A DNA stretch of 49,809 bases from JBNKWA01 sp050299555 (lineage in GTDB: Bacteria; Pseudomonadota; Alphaproteobacteria; Rhodobacterales; Rhodobacteraceae): assembly GCA_050299555.1 (NCBI GenBank), contig JBNKWA010000007.1:1-49809 (forward strand), given 5' to 3'. This document shows, one piece after another, positions 17,937 to 25,272 of the stretch (positions within the stretch are counted from its first letter, which is position 1; every line of letters begins with the position of its first letter). The position numbers and the translations under genes are program-made. The notes under the pieces are model-generated. The model had not been told where the DNA came from. It did not search any database and worked only from the letters and a program-made list of their open reading frames with translations.

Positions 17937-18551
17937 ATGAGACGACCTGGTTTCTTGAGGCTGGCGGCTGTGGCTGCCGGGATGGCGGCGGTGTTGGCGG
18001 CAGGCTTCGCCCTGACCGGACAAGGCGCCGTTGCCCAGATGATGGGGCGACACCACGGCCCCGGCGAGGGTCGGGGGATGGGCGCCGGAATGATGCGTCA
18101 CGGCCATGACGAGGTGACGATGCCGGGCCTGCGCGGGCTCGACGCGAGCCCCGGGGAAAGCGCCGAACTGGCGACCATGTTCCGCAATTACACCCAGATC
18201 GAGCGGAGGGTGGAGGAATTGCCGGACGGTATCCGCACGGTCACCTACTCGGCCGACGAGGAGGTGATGGCGACGCTGGTCAACCATGTCACCGGCATGA
18301 TCGGCCGCGTTCAGGAAGGCCGCGATCCGCAGATCTTCATCCAGTCGCCGACGCTGGACATCTTCTTCGCGCGTGGCGACGCCATCGATACCGAGATCGA
18401 GGTGACCGACGAGGGCATCGTGGTCGTGCAGACATCCAAGGACCCGGCGCTGGTCGAGGCGCTGCACGTGCATGCCGGCGAGGTCTCGGCCATGGCCGAG
18501 CGCGGCATGGCGGCGGTCCACGAGATGATGATGGAGCGGGCGGCGAACTGA
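17937..18551 (+). CDS. Exported protein with Met/His-rich segment
   Basis: A 204-residue protein inserted between rplP and rpmC. Residues 1-34 hold a hydrophobic signal or anchor (LAAVAAGMAAVLAAGFALTG). Residues 35-58 are rich in Met and His (MMGRHHGP ... GMGAGMMRHGHDE), a composition seen in periplasmic copper/silver-binding proteins. About 70-200 is a compact alpha/beta domain with EVTDEGIVVVQTSKDP and a C-terminal helix HAGEVSAMAERGMAAVHEMMM that again carries His and Met. I do not recognise a named family with certainty. A role in metal handling is inference. RBS GGAGGAGG lies just upstream; terminators and a new promoter isolate it from the ribosomal genes. Confidence 0.8.
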   Translation: MRRPGFLRLAAVAAGMAAVLAAGFALTGQGAVAQMMGRHHGPGEGRGMGAGMMRHGHDEVTMPGLRGLDASPGESAELATMFRNYTQIERRVEELPDGIRTVTYSADEEVMATLVNHVTGMIGRVQEGRDPQIFIQSPTLDIFFARGDAIDTEIEVTDEGIVVVQTSKDPALVEALHVHAGEVSAMAERGMAAVHEMMMERAAN

Positions 18552-18633
18552 CCGACAGGCGGCGGGCGCCAACCGTGCCCGCGCCCGTCGCGCCCGGGCC
18601 CGGGATGGGCCAGCGCATTTTTGCGGGAAGGGG

Positions 18634-18661
18634 TTGCCAAGGGCAGGGCGCGCCTCTATAG
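18634..18661 (+). promoter_or_regulatory. Promoter for the rpmC-rpmD operon
   Basis: TTGCCA (18634-18639) and CTATAG (18656-18661), 16 bases apart, match the housekeeping-sigma pattern common ahead of alphaproteobacterial ribosomal genes. The discriminator GGGGCGCC is GC-rich, as in stringently controlled promoters. It lies 85 bases before rpmC and after the inserted gene, so it would restart transcription. Confidence 0.6.
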
Positions 18662-18745
18662 GGGCGCCTTCCGACAACGGACTCCACCGGAATCGGGGTC
18701 ACCCGCATGGGGCCCTCCGGTGATGTTGAGAGAAGGAGTGCAGCC

Positions 18746-18952
18746 ATGGATGCTGCCGAACTGCGCGAGAAGACGCCGGACCAGCTCCGGCAGGAGCTCG
18801 AGACCCTCAAGAAGGAGGCCTTCAACCTCCGCTTCCAGCAGGCCACCGGCCAGCTGGAGAACGTCGCCCGCATGCGTTCGGTCCGCCGCGATGCGGCCCG
18901 GGTGAAGACGGTGCTGAACGAGAAGGCGGCCGCTGCCGCCCAGGAAGGGTAA
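18746..18952 (+). CDS. rpmC: 50S ribosomal protein L29
   Basis: A 68-residue two-helix protein at the tunnel exit. MDAAELREKTPDQLRQELET and NLRFQQATGQLENVARMRSV are the family pattern. ATG 18746 is chosen for AGAAGGAG upstream; an in-frame ATG at 18707 would add 13 atypical residues. It heads its own operon here, behind a new promoter. Confidence 0.97.
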   Translation: MDAAELREKTPDQLRQELETLKKEAFNLRFQQATGQLENVARMRSVRRDAARVKTVLNEKAAAAAQEG

Positions 18953-18958
18953 GCGACC

Positions 18959-19189
18959 ATGCCGAAGCGAATCCTGCAGGGCACCGTGGTTTCCGACCAG
19001 AACGCCCAGACCGTCACCGTGCTGGTGGAGCGCCGCTTCATGCACCCGGTGATGAAGAAGACCATCCGCCGGACCAAGAAGTACCGGGCGCACGACGCGG
19101 CCGAGCAGTTCAAGGTCGGTGACATCGTGCGCATCCGCGAATGCGCGCCGGTGTCGAAAACCAAGCGCTGGGAGGTCGTGGCCGAGTAG
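18959..19189 (+). CDS. rpsQ: 30S ribosomal protein S17
   Basis: A 76-residue OB-fold protein that binds the 5' domain of 16S rRNA. GTVVSDQNAQTVTVLVERRF and VRIRECAPVSKTKRWEVV are diagnostic. It starts six bases after rpmC; a 62-base gap with a GC-rich leader precedes rplN. Confidence 0.97.
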   Translation: MPKRILQGTVVSDQNAQTVTVLVERRFMHPVMKKTIRRTKKYRAHDAAEQFKVGDIVRIRECAPVSKTKRWEVVAE

Positions 19190-19251
19190 GCACGCGACAC
19201 CCGGTTTGATCGAAACCGCGGGCGTCGTGTCCGCAGGTCGGGAGAAACCAA

Positions 19252-19620
19252 ATGATCCAGATGCAGACCAATCTGGATGTGGCCGACAACTCGGGCGCAC
19301 GGCGTGTTCAGTGCATCAAGGTGCTGGGCGGGTCGAAGCGCAAGTACGCGAGCGTCGGCGACATCATCGTGGTCTCGGTGAAAGAGGCGATCCCGCGCGG
19401 CCGCGTCAAGAAGGGCGACGTCCGCCGGGCCGTGGTGGTGCGCACCGCCAAGGAAGTACGCCGCGACGACGGCACCGCGATCCGCTTCGATTCCAACGCG
19501 GCGGTGCTGATCAACAACCAGAACGAGCCGATCGGCACCCGCATCTTCGGACCGGTGGTGCGCGAGCTGCGCTCCAAGAGCTTCATGAAGATCATTTCGC
19601 TGGCGCCGGAGGTGCTGTGA
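19252..19620 (+). CDS. rplN: 50S ribosomal protein L14
   Basis: A 122-residue protein at the subunit interface, full length for the family. MIQMQTNLDVADNSGARRVQ and the C-terminal FGPVVRELRSKSFMKIISLA segment are as expected. The stop overlaps the rplX start by one base (TGATG). Confidence 0.98.
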   Translation: MIQMQTNLDVADNSGARRVQCIKVLGGSKRKYASVGDIIVVSVKEAIPRGRVKKGDVRRAVVVRTAKEVRRDDGTAIRFDSNAAVLINNQNEPIGTRIFGPVVRELRSKSFMKIISLAPEVL

Positions 19621-19934
19621 TGGCTGCCAAGCTGAAGAAGGGCGACAAGGTCGTCGTGCTCACCGGCCGCGACAAGGGCCGCCAGGGCGAGATCACCCAG
19701 GTCATGCCGAAGGACGGCAAGGCCGTGGTGTCGGGCGTCAACACCGCCATCCGCCACACCCGCCAGTCGGCGCAGAGCCAGGGCGGCAAGCTGGCCAAGG
19801 ACATGCCGATCGAGCTGTCCAACCTGGCGCTGGTCGATCCCAAGGAGGGCGGCCCGACCCGGGTCGGCTTCCGCGTCGAGGACGGCAAGAAGGTGCGGTT
19901 CGCCAAGAAGTCGGGGGCCACGATCGATGCTTGA
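19620..19934 (+). CDS. rplX: 50S ribosomal protein L24
   Basis: A 104-residue KOW-domain protein that initiates 50S folding. KKGDKVVVLTGRDKGRQGEI is the KOW motif and the C-terminal VRFAKKSG basic segment is typical. The ATG at 19620 overlaps the rplN stop; the rplE start overlaps its end by eight bases. Confidence 0.98.
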   Translation: MAAKLKKGDKVVVLTGRDKGRQGEITQVMPKDGKAVVSGVNTAIRHTRQSAQSQGGKLAKDMPIELSNLALVDPKEGGPTRVGFRVEDGKKVRFAKKSGATIDA

Positions 19935-20487
19935 TACTGCCAGCTATACGCCGCGCCTGAAGGCGCTGTTCCGCGAAAAGGTGCGTCCGGCCCTGAAGCA
20001 GGAATTCGGCTACAAGAACGACATGCAGATCCCGCGGCTCGACAAGATCGTGCTGAACATGGGGGTCGGCGAGGCCGTGGCCGATTCCAAGAAGATCAAG
20101 GCTGCCCATGACGACCTGGCGCTGATCGCCGGCCAGAAGCCGGTAATCACCAAGGCGCGCCTGTCGATCGCTGCCTTCAAGCTGCGCGAGCAGATGCCGG
20201 TGGGCGTGAAGGTCACGCTGCGCGGCGACCGCATGTACGAGTTCCTCGACCGGCTGATCAACGTCGCCCTGCCGCGGGTCCGCGACTTTCGCGGCGTCAG
20301 CAGCAAGAGCTTTGACGGGCGCGGCAACTTTGCGCTGGGCCTGAAGGAGCACATCGTCTTCCCGGAGATCAACTTCGACCAGATCGAGGAGGTCTGGGGG
20401 ATGGACGTGGTGATCTGCACCACCGCAGGGACCGACGCCGAGGCCAAGAGCCTTCTGGCGCAGTTCAACATGCCGTTCTCGGCCTGA
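19927..20487 (+). CDS. rplE: 50S ribosomal protein L5
   Basis: A 186-residue protein that binds 5S rRNA and contacts P-site tRNA. The central IPRLDKIVLNMGVGEAVADS and C-terminal FPEINFDQIEEVWGMDVVI segments are diagnostic. It overlaps rplX by eight bases, so the two are coupled. Confidence 0.98.
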   Translation: MLDTASYTPRLKALFREKVRPALKQEFGYKNDMQIPRLDKIVLNMGVGEAVADSKKIKAAHDDLALIAGQKPVITKARLSIAAFKLREQMPVGVKVTLRGDRMYEFLDRLINVALPRVRDFRGVSSKSFDGRGNFALGLKEHIVFPEINFDQIEEVWGMDVVICTTAGTDAEAKSLLAQFNMPFSA

Positions 20488-20506
20488 TCGCGAAGGAGAA
20501 CCAGAG

Positions 20507-20812
20507 ATGGCCAAGACCAGCATGATCGAGCGGCAGAAGAAGCGCGAGAAGCTCTCCGCCCAGTACGCCGCCCGCCGTCAGGCGCTGAAGGATGTCGCCA
20601 ACGACAAGGACAAGCCCATGGAGGAGCGCTTCAAGGCCCGGCTGAAGCTGGCCAAGCTGCCGCGCAACTCCTCGCCGTCGCGGCTGAACAACCGCTGCGG
20701 GGTGACCGGGCGTCCGCGCGGCTATTATCGCAAGCTCAACATGTCGCGCATCGCGCTCCGTGACCTCGCCTCGAAGGGCGAGATCCCGGGCATGGTCAAG
20801 TCGAGCTGGTAG
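20507..20812 (+). CDS. rpsN: 30S ribosomal protein S14, zinc-free long form
   Basis: A 101-residue protein of the 30S head. The C-terminal RCGVTGRPRGYYRKLNMSRI motif is intact. The short form's CxxC zinc pairs are absent: only one Cys remains, so this is the C-minus type and should not need zinc. RBS AAGGAG precedes the ATG. Confidence 0.98.
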   Translation: MAKTSMIERQKKREKLSAQYAARRQALKDVANDKDKPMEERFKARLKLAKLPRNSSPSRLNNRCGVTGRPRGYYRKLNMSRIALRDLASKGEIPGMVKSSW

Positions 20813-20825
20813 GGAGGGGCTAGAT

Positions 20826-21224
20826 ATGTCCGTGAACGATCCCATCGGCGACATGCTGACCCGCATCCGCAACGCCCAGACCCGCGGCCACTCCAAGGTG
20901 CGCTCGCCGGCCTCGAAGGTGCGTGCCTGGGTGCTGGATGTGCTGCAGTCCGAAGGCTATATCCGCGGCTATGAGCAGGTGAAGGACGAGCGTGGCCTCG
21001 GCGCGCTGGAGATCAGCCTGAAATACGCCAACGGCACCCCGGTGATCCGCGAGCTGAAGCGGGTCTCGACCCCCGGCCGCCGCGTCTATGCCGGCGTCGG
21101 CGACCTGCCGCAGGTGCGCCAGGGCCTTGGCATCGCCATCGTCTCCACGCCCCAGGGCGTGATGTCCGACGCGCAGGCACGCACCGCCCATGTCGGCGGC
21201 GAAGTGCTCTGCACGGTGTTCTGA
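20826..21224 (+). CDS. rpsH: 30S ribosomal protein S8
   Basis: A 132-residue protein binding the central 16S domain; in E. coli it also represses the spc operon. MSVNDPIGDMLTRIRNAQTR and the C-terminal STPQGVMSDAQARTAHVGGE match. ATG 20826 is chosen for GGGAGGGG upstream; the frame is open further back inside rpsN only by chance. Confidence 0.98.
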   Translation: MSVNDPIGDMLTRIRNAQTRGHSKVRSPASKVRAWVLDVLQSEGYIRGYEQVKDERGLGALEISLKYANGTPVIRELKRVSTPGRRVYAGVGDLPQVRQGLGIAIVSTPQGVMSDAQARTAHVGGEVLCTVF

Positions 21225-21234
21225 GGAGGCGCCC

Positions 21235-21768
21235 ATGTCACGCATCGGAAAACAGCCCGTCGAACTGCCGAGCGGCGTCAGCGCCAAGCTCGACGGCCAG
21301 ACGGTCGAGGTGAAGGGGCCGAAAGGCACCCGCAGCTTCACCGCCACCGACGAGATCGACCTCGCCGTGGACGGCAACGTCATCACCGTGAAGCCGCGCA
21401 GCCCCTCGAAGCGGGCGCGCCAGCAGTGGGGCATGAGCCGTACCCAGGTGCAGAACCTGGTCACCGGCGTCACCACCGGCTTCAAGAAGGAGCTGGACAT
21501 CACCGGTGTCGGCTATCGTGCCGCTGCCCAGGGCAAGGTGGTCAAGCTCAGCCTCGGCTATTCCCACGACATCGACTTTCAGGTGCCGGAGGGGGTGACC
21601 GTCACCACCCCGAAGCCCACGGAGATCATCGTCGAGGGCATCGATCAGCAGCTTGTCGGCGAGACCGCGGCCAAGATCCGCGAGTGGCGCAAGCCGGAGC
21701 CCTACAAGGGCAAGGGTGTGCGTTATCGCGACGAGTATATCTTCCGCAAGGAAGGCAAGAAGAAGTAG
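21235..21768 (+). CDS. rplF: 50S ribosomal protein L6
   Basis: A 177-residue protein with two repeated alpha/beta domains, near the GTPase-associated centre. MSRIGKQPVELPSGV begins it and PEPYKGKGVRYRDEYIFRKE ends it. GAGGAGG upstream fixes ATG 21235. The gap to rplR is ten bases. Confidence 0.98.
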   Translation: MSRIGKQPVELPSGVSAKLDGQTVEVKGPKGTRSFTATDEIDLAVDGNVITVKPRSPSKRARQQWGMSRTQVQNLVTGVTTGFKKELDITGVGYRAAAQGKVVKLSLGYSHDIDFQVPEGVTVTTPKPTEIIVEGIDQQLVGETAAKIREWRKPEPYKGKGVRYRDEYIFRKEGKKK

Positions 21769-21778
21769 GAGCGGACCC

Positions 21779-22138
21779 ATGGCAAACAGCAAGCGCGCAT
21801 TGTTCCAGAAGCGCCGCCAGCGCGTCCGGAACCAGCTCAGGCGGAACGCGGGCGGGCGGCTGCGCCTGTCGGTGCACCGGTCGAACAAGAACATCTCGGC
21901 CCAGATCATCAACGACGCCGAGGGCCGGACGCTGGTCGCCGCCTCGACGCTGGAGAAGGCGCTGGGGCTGGTCGGCAAGTGCAACGTCGATTCCGCCAAG
22001 GCCATCGGCACCGAGCTTGCGGCCCGGGCCAAGAAGGCCGGCATCGGCGAGGTCTATTTCGACCGCGGCGGGTTCCTGTTCCACGGCCGGCTCAAGGCCC
22101 TGGCCGATGCTGCCCGCGAGGGCGGCCTGAAATTCTGA
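21779..22138 (+). CDS. rplR: 50S ribosomal protein L18
   Basis: A 119-residue 5S-rRNA-binding protein. The basic N-terminus MANSKRALFQKRRQRVRNQL and the core RLSVHRSNKNISAQIINDAE are family patterns; it ends FHGRLKALADAAREGGLKF. Longer upstream frames overlap rplF and lack an RBS. Confidence 0.98.
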   Translation: MANSKRALFQKRRQRVRNQLRRNAGGRLRLSVHRSNKNISAQIINDAEGRTLVAASTLEKALGLVGKCNVDSAKAIGTELAARAKKAGIGEVYFDRGGFLFHGRLKALADAAREGGLKF

Positions 22139-22149
22139 GGAGACAAGGA

Positions 22150-22725
22150 ATGGCACGTGACGACAACCGCCGCGACCGGCGCGACCGGGACGAGAACCCG
22201 GAATTCGCCGACCGGCTTGTGGCGATCAACCGCGTCTCCAAGACGGTGAAGGGCGGCAAGCGGTTCGGCTTTGCGGCGCTGGTCGTCGTCGGCGACCAGA
22301 AGGGCCGCGTCGGCTTCGGCAAGGGCAAGGCCAAGGAAGTGCCCGAGGCGATCCGCAAGGCCACCGAGCAGGCCAAGCGCGGCATGATCCGGGTGCCGCT
22401 GCGCGAGGGCCGCACCCTGCACCACAACATCGAGGGCCGTCACGGCGCCGGCAAGGTGGTGATGCGCACCGCCCCGGCCGGTACCGGCATCATCGCCGGC
22501 GGCCCGATGCGCGCCATCTTCGAGATGCTCGGCATCCACGACGTGGTGGCCAAGTCGCTGGGCAGCCAGAACCCGTACAACATGATCCGTGCCACCATGG
22601 ACGGTCTGGTCAAGCAGACCAGCCCGCGCATGGTCGCCCAGCGCCGCGGCAAGAAGGTTGCCGACATCCTGCCCAAGCAGGCGGCGCCGGCTGGCGAGGC
22701 GGCGGTCGAAGCGGCGGGGGCCTGA
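22150..22725 (+). CDS. rpsE: 30S ribosomal protein S5
   Basis: A 191-residue protein at the mRNA entry site that influences decoding accuracy. A charged N-terminal extension (RDDNRRDRRDRDENPEF) precedes the core VAINRVSKTVKGGKRFGF. GMIRVPLREGRTLHHNIEGR and the GPMRAIFEMLGIHDVVAKSL C-domain follow. GAGGAGA lies upstream of ATG 22150. Confidence 0.98.
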   Translation: MARDDNRRDRRDRDENPEFADRLVAINRVSKTVKGGKRFGFAALVVVGDQKGRVGFGKGKAKEVPEAIRKATEQAKRGMIRVPLREGRTLHHNIEGRHGAGKVVMRTAPAGTGIIAGGPMRAIFEMLGIHDVVAKSLGSQNPYNMIRATMDGLVKQTSPRMVAQRRGKKVADILPKQAAPAGEAAVEAAGA

Positions 22726-22730
22726 ACGAC

Positions 22731-22922
22731 ATGGCGAAGAAGACCATCACCGTGAAGCAGATCGGCAGTCCGATCCGCCGCCCCAAGACCCAGCGCGCGA
22801 CGCTGAAGGGGCTGGGGCTGAACAAGATGCACAAGACCCGCGTGCTGGAGGATACTCCCTCGGTGCGCGGCATGGTCGACTCGATCCCGCATCTGGTCAC
22901 GATCGTCGACGAGCAGGGCTGA
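22731..22922 (+). CDS. rpmD: 50S ribosomal protein L30
   Basis: A 63-residue protein with the classic VKQIGSPIRRPKTQRATLKG and GLNKMHKTRVLEDTPSVRGM patterns. It is the last gene of this transcript: a strong terminator starts 43 bases after its stop, and rplO comes only after 1.7 kb of unrelated DNA. Confidence 0.97.
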   Translation: MAKKTITVKQIGSPIRRPKTQRATLKGLGLNKMHKTRVLEDTPSVRGMVDSIPHLVTIVDEQG

Positions 22923-22964
22923 CGGCGCCGCCGGACAGCCCGGGATATAGTCTCGAAAATGCTG

Positions 22965-22993
22965 ACGCCCCGGCCCGCCGCCGGGGCGTTTTT
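22965..22993 (+). terminator. Intrinsic terminator after rpmD
   Basis: ACGCCCCGGC (22965-22974) pairs with GCCGGGGCGT (22980-22989) around CCGCC, followed directly by a T-run. It is a canonical rho-independent terminator splitting the spc operon between rpmD and rplO. Confidence 0.9.
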
Positions 22994-23103
22994 CGTTGCC
23001 GGGCGCATCCGGAAGTCTATCTCGACCTGACACCGCTTTTCCTGTGCGATGGGGGTTGGCGTGTCCCGAGGGGACCCGCCCCATCAAAGGAATGGAGGAA
23101 ACG

Positions 23104-23544
23104 ATGTCAGCACCATACGCAGGGGGCTGCGACCACGTGCACACCAAGGCCACGGGTGAGCCGATCGACAACCATGTCTGCCATTGCAACGTCTGCAAGA
23201 GCGTCACCAAGCAGCAGAGCACCCATGTGGTGTTCTTCAACTATGGCGACCTGCAGGTCGATCACCCCGAGAAGCTGAACCGGGTGCCGTTCAACGCCGA
23301 AAATCCCGACGGGCCGCTGGAGATCTGCGTCTGCAAGGATTGCGGGACGCCGATCATGCTGGACGACAAGCAGAAGCGGATCCGCGTCGCGGTGCCCAAC
23401 CTGATGGGCTATGCCGACATCCCCGCGGCGACCTATCACGCGTTCTGGGACACCAGCAAGGGTTACGCCAAGCCTGACGACGGCCGCCCGGTCTATGACA
23501 GCCTGAGGCCCGACTTTACCTGGCCCGAGCCGGCGATGGCCTGA
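23104..23544 (+). CDS. GFA-family zinc-binding protein
   Basis: A 146-residue protein of the family named after glutathione-dependent formaldehyde-activating enzyme (Mss4-like fold). Zinc ligands are visible as CHCNVC (about 28-33) and CVCKDCGTP (about 77-85), with a further Cys at GGCDH. Most members have no proven activity, so formaldehyde chemistry should not be assumed. GGAGGAAAC upstream fixes ATG 23104; an in-frame ATG at 22996 lies next to the rpmD terminator and is unlikely. It stands alone between two terminators inside the split spc operon. Confidence 0.87.
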   Translation: MSAPYAGGCDHVHTKATGEPIDNHVCHCNVCKSVTKQQSTHVVFFNYGDLQVDHPEKLNRVPFNAENPDGPLEICVCKDCGTPIMLDDKQKRIRVAVPNLMGYADIPAATYHAFWDTSKGYAKPDDGRPVYDSLRPDFTWPEPAMA

Positions 23545-23574
23545 GGAATCTCTCCCGGGCGGGCGGAGGAAGCG

Positions 23575-23608
23575 CGCCCCGGGTCAACCCCGGGGCGTCT
23601 TGCTTTCC
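23575..23608 (+). terminator. Intrinsic terminator after the GFA-family gene
   Basis: CGCCCCGGG (23575-23583) pairs with CCCGGGGCG (23589-23597) around TCAAC, followed by TCTTGCTTTCC. It lies between convergent genes, ending 11 bases before the pseudogene's 3' end. Confidence 0.82.
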
Positions 23609-23618
23609 GGATGACCGG

Positions 23619-23901
23619 TCAGGGCAGGAAGGTGTCCCGCGTGTAAACCGGCCGCGAAATCAGCGCTACCACCCGTTCGGCCGCGTCGAAGATGCCGGCC
23701 AGTTCGGGCAGCACGCTCGACTCCAGCTTCATTTCACCCGAAGTCGGCTTGCCGAGCGCCACGCTCATCGCCAGGTACAACGACCCGGCTGTCGGCCGTC
23801 GAGCCGACGAAGGTTTCCTCGGCCGCGGCATCCCGGGCGGCCAACAGGAACCCGAAGGCAAGCAGCGCCGCGGTCCGTGAAATCCGGCTGAGTGAAGTCA
23901 T
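23619..23901 (-). pseudogene. Decayed gene: secreted-protein N-terminus fused out of frame to its C-terminus
   Basis: From ATG 23901 the first frame encodes a good signal peptide (ISRTAALLAFGFLLAARDAAA) and EETFVGSTADSRVV, then reaches a stop after about 55 codons. A second frame, shifted by one, takes up near 23785 and reads LYLAMSVALGKPTSGEMKLE on to the end at 23619 with coding-like composition. The simplest reading is a once longer exported protein that lost its middle by deletion. The family is not identified with confidence. Confidence 0.6.
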
Positions 23902-24051
23902 GGCAGGCCCCCCCTTTTGCGATCTGCCCTGCTCTCAGGGTAGGACCGGGGGCGCCACCGCCGCGTTAGCGCAGATCAATCCGTTCCGCCGCTTGCGGAA
24001 CCGGCCCGGCCAGCCGTCGCGCCGGCAGCCTTTGCGGGGATGCCCCTGAGG

Positions 24052-24438
24052 CTATTGGGTGAGCTTGCCGCCGAAGCGCCCGCCCTGACCGTTTATGAGA
24101 ACCAGCGTCTTGTCGTGCACGACATAGAGATCGAACCGCGGACTGGGATAGTCGATGCAGCGCATGCCGCTGTCGTAGAACCTGTAGGACGGCGCATCGA
24201 ACGTCTGGCCATCCTGCTGATAGGAATACCGGCCATCGGCATGATAGATCTCGGTACCGCCGGCCGGAAAGGCCAGCTTGTTGCCCGCCAGGGTCTGCTG
24301 GAGCCAGGCCGCGTTGACCTTCTGGTCGCCCGGTTGCGTCGCAAACCGCGCCGGGTCCGGCGCGGTGGCGGGGCAGGCCGCCCACGCGGCACCGCCGGTC
24401 ACTGCTGCAATGACGAACGGCAGAATGAGATTGCGCAT
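24052..24438 (-). CDS. Small secreted protein of unknown function
   Basis: A 128-residue protein with a signal peptide (MRNLILPFVIAAVTGGAAWA, cleaved before ACPAT). The mature part of about 108 residues has two Cys (ACPAT and MRCIDY) that could form a disulfide and is rich in beta-type strands such as TEIYHADGRYSYQQDGQTFD. I do not recognise the family. The start is set by the signal peptide; a GGGAGA lies about 9 bases upstream. It opposes the direction of the ribosomal genes on both sides. Confidence 0.75.
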   Translation of the reverse strand: MRNLILPFVIAAVTGGAAWAACPATAPDPARFATQPGDQKVNAAWLQQTLAGNKLAFPAGGTEIYHADGRYSYQQDGQTFDAPSYRFYDSGMRCIDYPSPRFDLYVVHDKTLVLINGQGGRFGGKLTQ

Positions 24439-24626
24439 GAAAGTATTCTCCCAAAATTTCGACTGACAGTGCGGAAAGCCTATGGCCCCCGAAACCGGCA
24501 TGTCAACGCGCCCCGGCGCGACGCTCGGAACCGGGAGTGGGCCGGAACGTGCGGTGATCGGGCTTGATTTCGCTGGCCCGCAGCCATATACGCCCCGGCG
24601 GGCCAACCCGGTCCGGAACCGACATT

Positions 24627-24646
24627 TTGACAGGCCGTGTTTGACC
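24627..24646 (+). promoter_or_regulatory. Possible promoter region for rplO-secY-adk
   Basis: TTGACA (24627-24632) and TTGACC (24641-24646) are two -35-like boxes in the region before rplO (ATG 24687). No convincing -10 box follows at the right distance, so only the need for a promoter after the upstream terminators supports this call. Confidence 0.3.
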
Positions 24647-24686
24647 CAGTGTCGCAAGGGGTCAATTCCGGCGAGGAGATGCGACG

Positions 24687-25169
24687 ATGAAACTCAATGA
24701 ACTCAGGGACAATCCCGGCGCCAACCACCGCAAGAAGCGGGTCGGTCGCGGCCCGGGTTCGGGCACCGGCAAGACCGGCGGCCGTGGCATCAAGGGCCAG
24801 AAGTCCCGCTCGGGCGTGGCGATCAACGGCTATGAGGGCGGCCAGATGCCGCTGCACCGGCGGCTGCCCAAGCGCGGCTTCTTCCAGCCCAACGCCAAGC
24901 ACTACGTGGTCATCAACCTCGGCATCCTGCAGAAGTTCGTCGATGCCAAGAAGCTGGACGCCAAGACGCCGGTGACCGAGGCGCTGCTGGTGGAGACCGG
25001 CATCCTGCGGCGCCGGCGCGACGGCGTGAGGCTGCTGGCCAAGGGCGAACTGACCGCCAAGCTCGACATCACCGTCACCGGGGCCTCGGCCGCGGCGGTG
25101 GCGGCGGTCGAGAAAGCCGGCGGTACGGTCACGCTGCTGGCGCCAAAGGCCGAAGCGGCCGCGGAATAG
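24687..25169 (+). CDS. rplO: 50S ribosomal protein L15
   Basis: A 160-residue protein with the Gly/Lys-rich N-terminal RNA-binding segment (KRVGRGPGSGTGKTGGRG) and YEGGQMPLHRRLPKRGF, then the C-terminal globular part ending in Ala/Glu. GAGGAGAT is upstream of ATG 24687. It heads the third ribosomal transcript and is followed by secY after 103 bases. Confidence 0.97.
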   Translation: MKLNELRDNPGANHRKKRVGRGPGSGTGKTGGRGIKGQKSRSGVAINGYEGGQMPLHRRLPKRGFFQPNAKHYVVINLGILQKFVDAKKLDAKTPVTEALLVETGILRRRRDGVRLLAKGELTAKLDITVTGASAAAVAAVEKAGGTVTLLAPKAEAAAE

Positions 25170-25272
25170 CCTTGCAGGCGGGCGCCCGCGCCCATAGATC
25201 GCAGATCGGGATTGTTCCGCGCCGCCGCGGGCCCCAGTAACCGGGGCCGGGCGGCGCAGCTACAAGGAGGCC

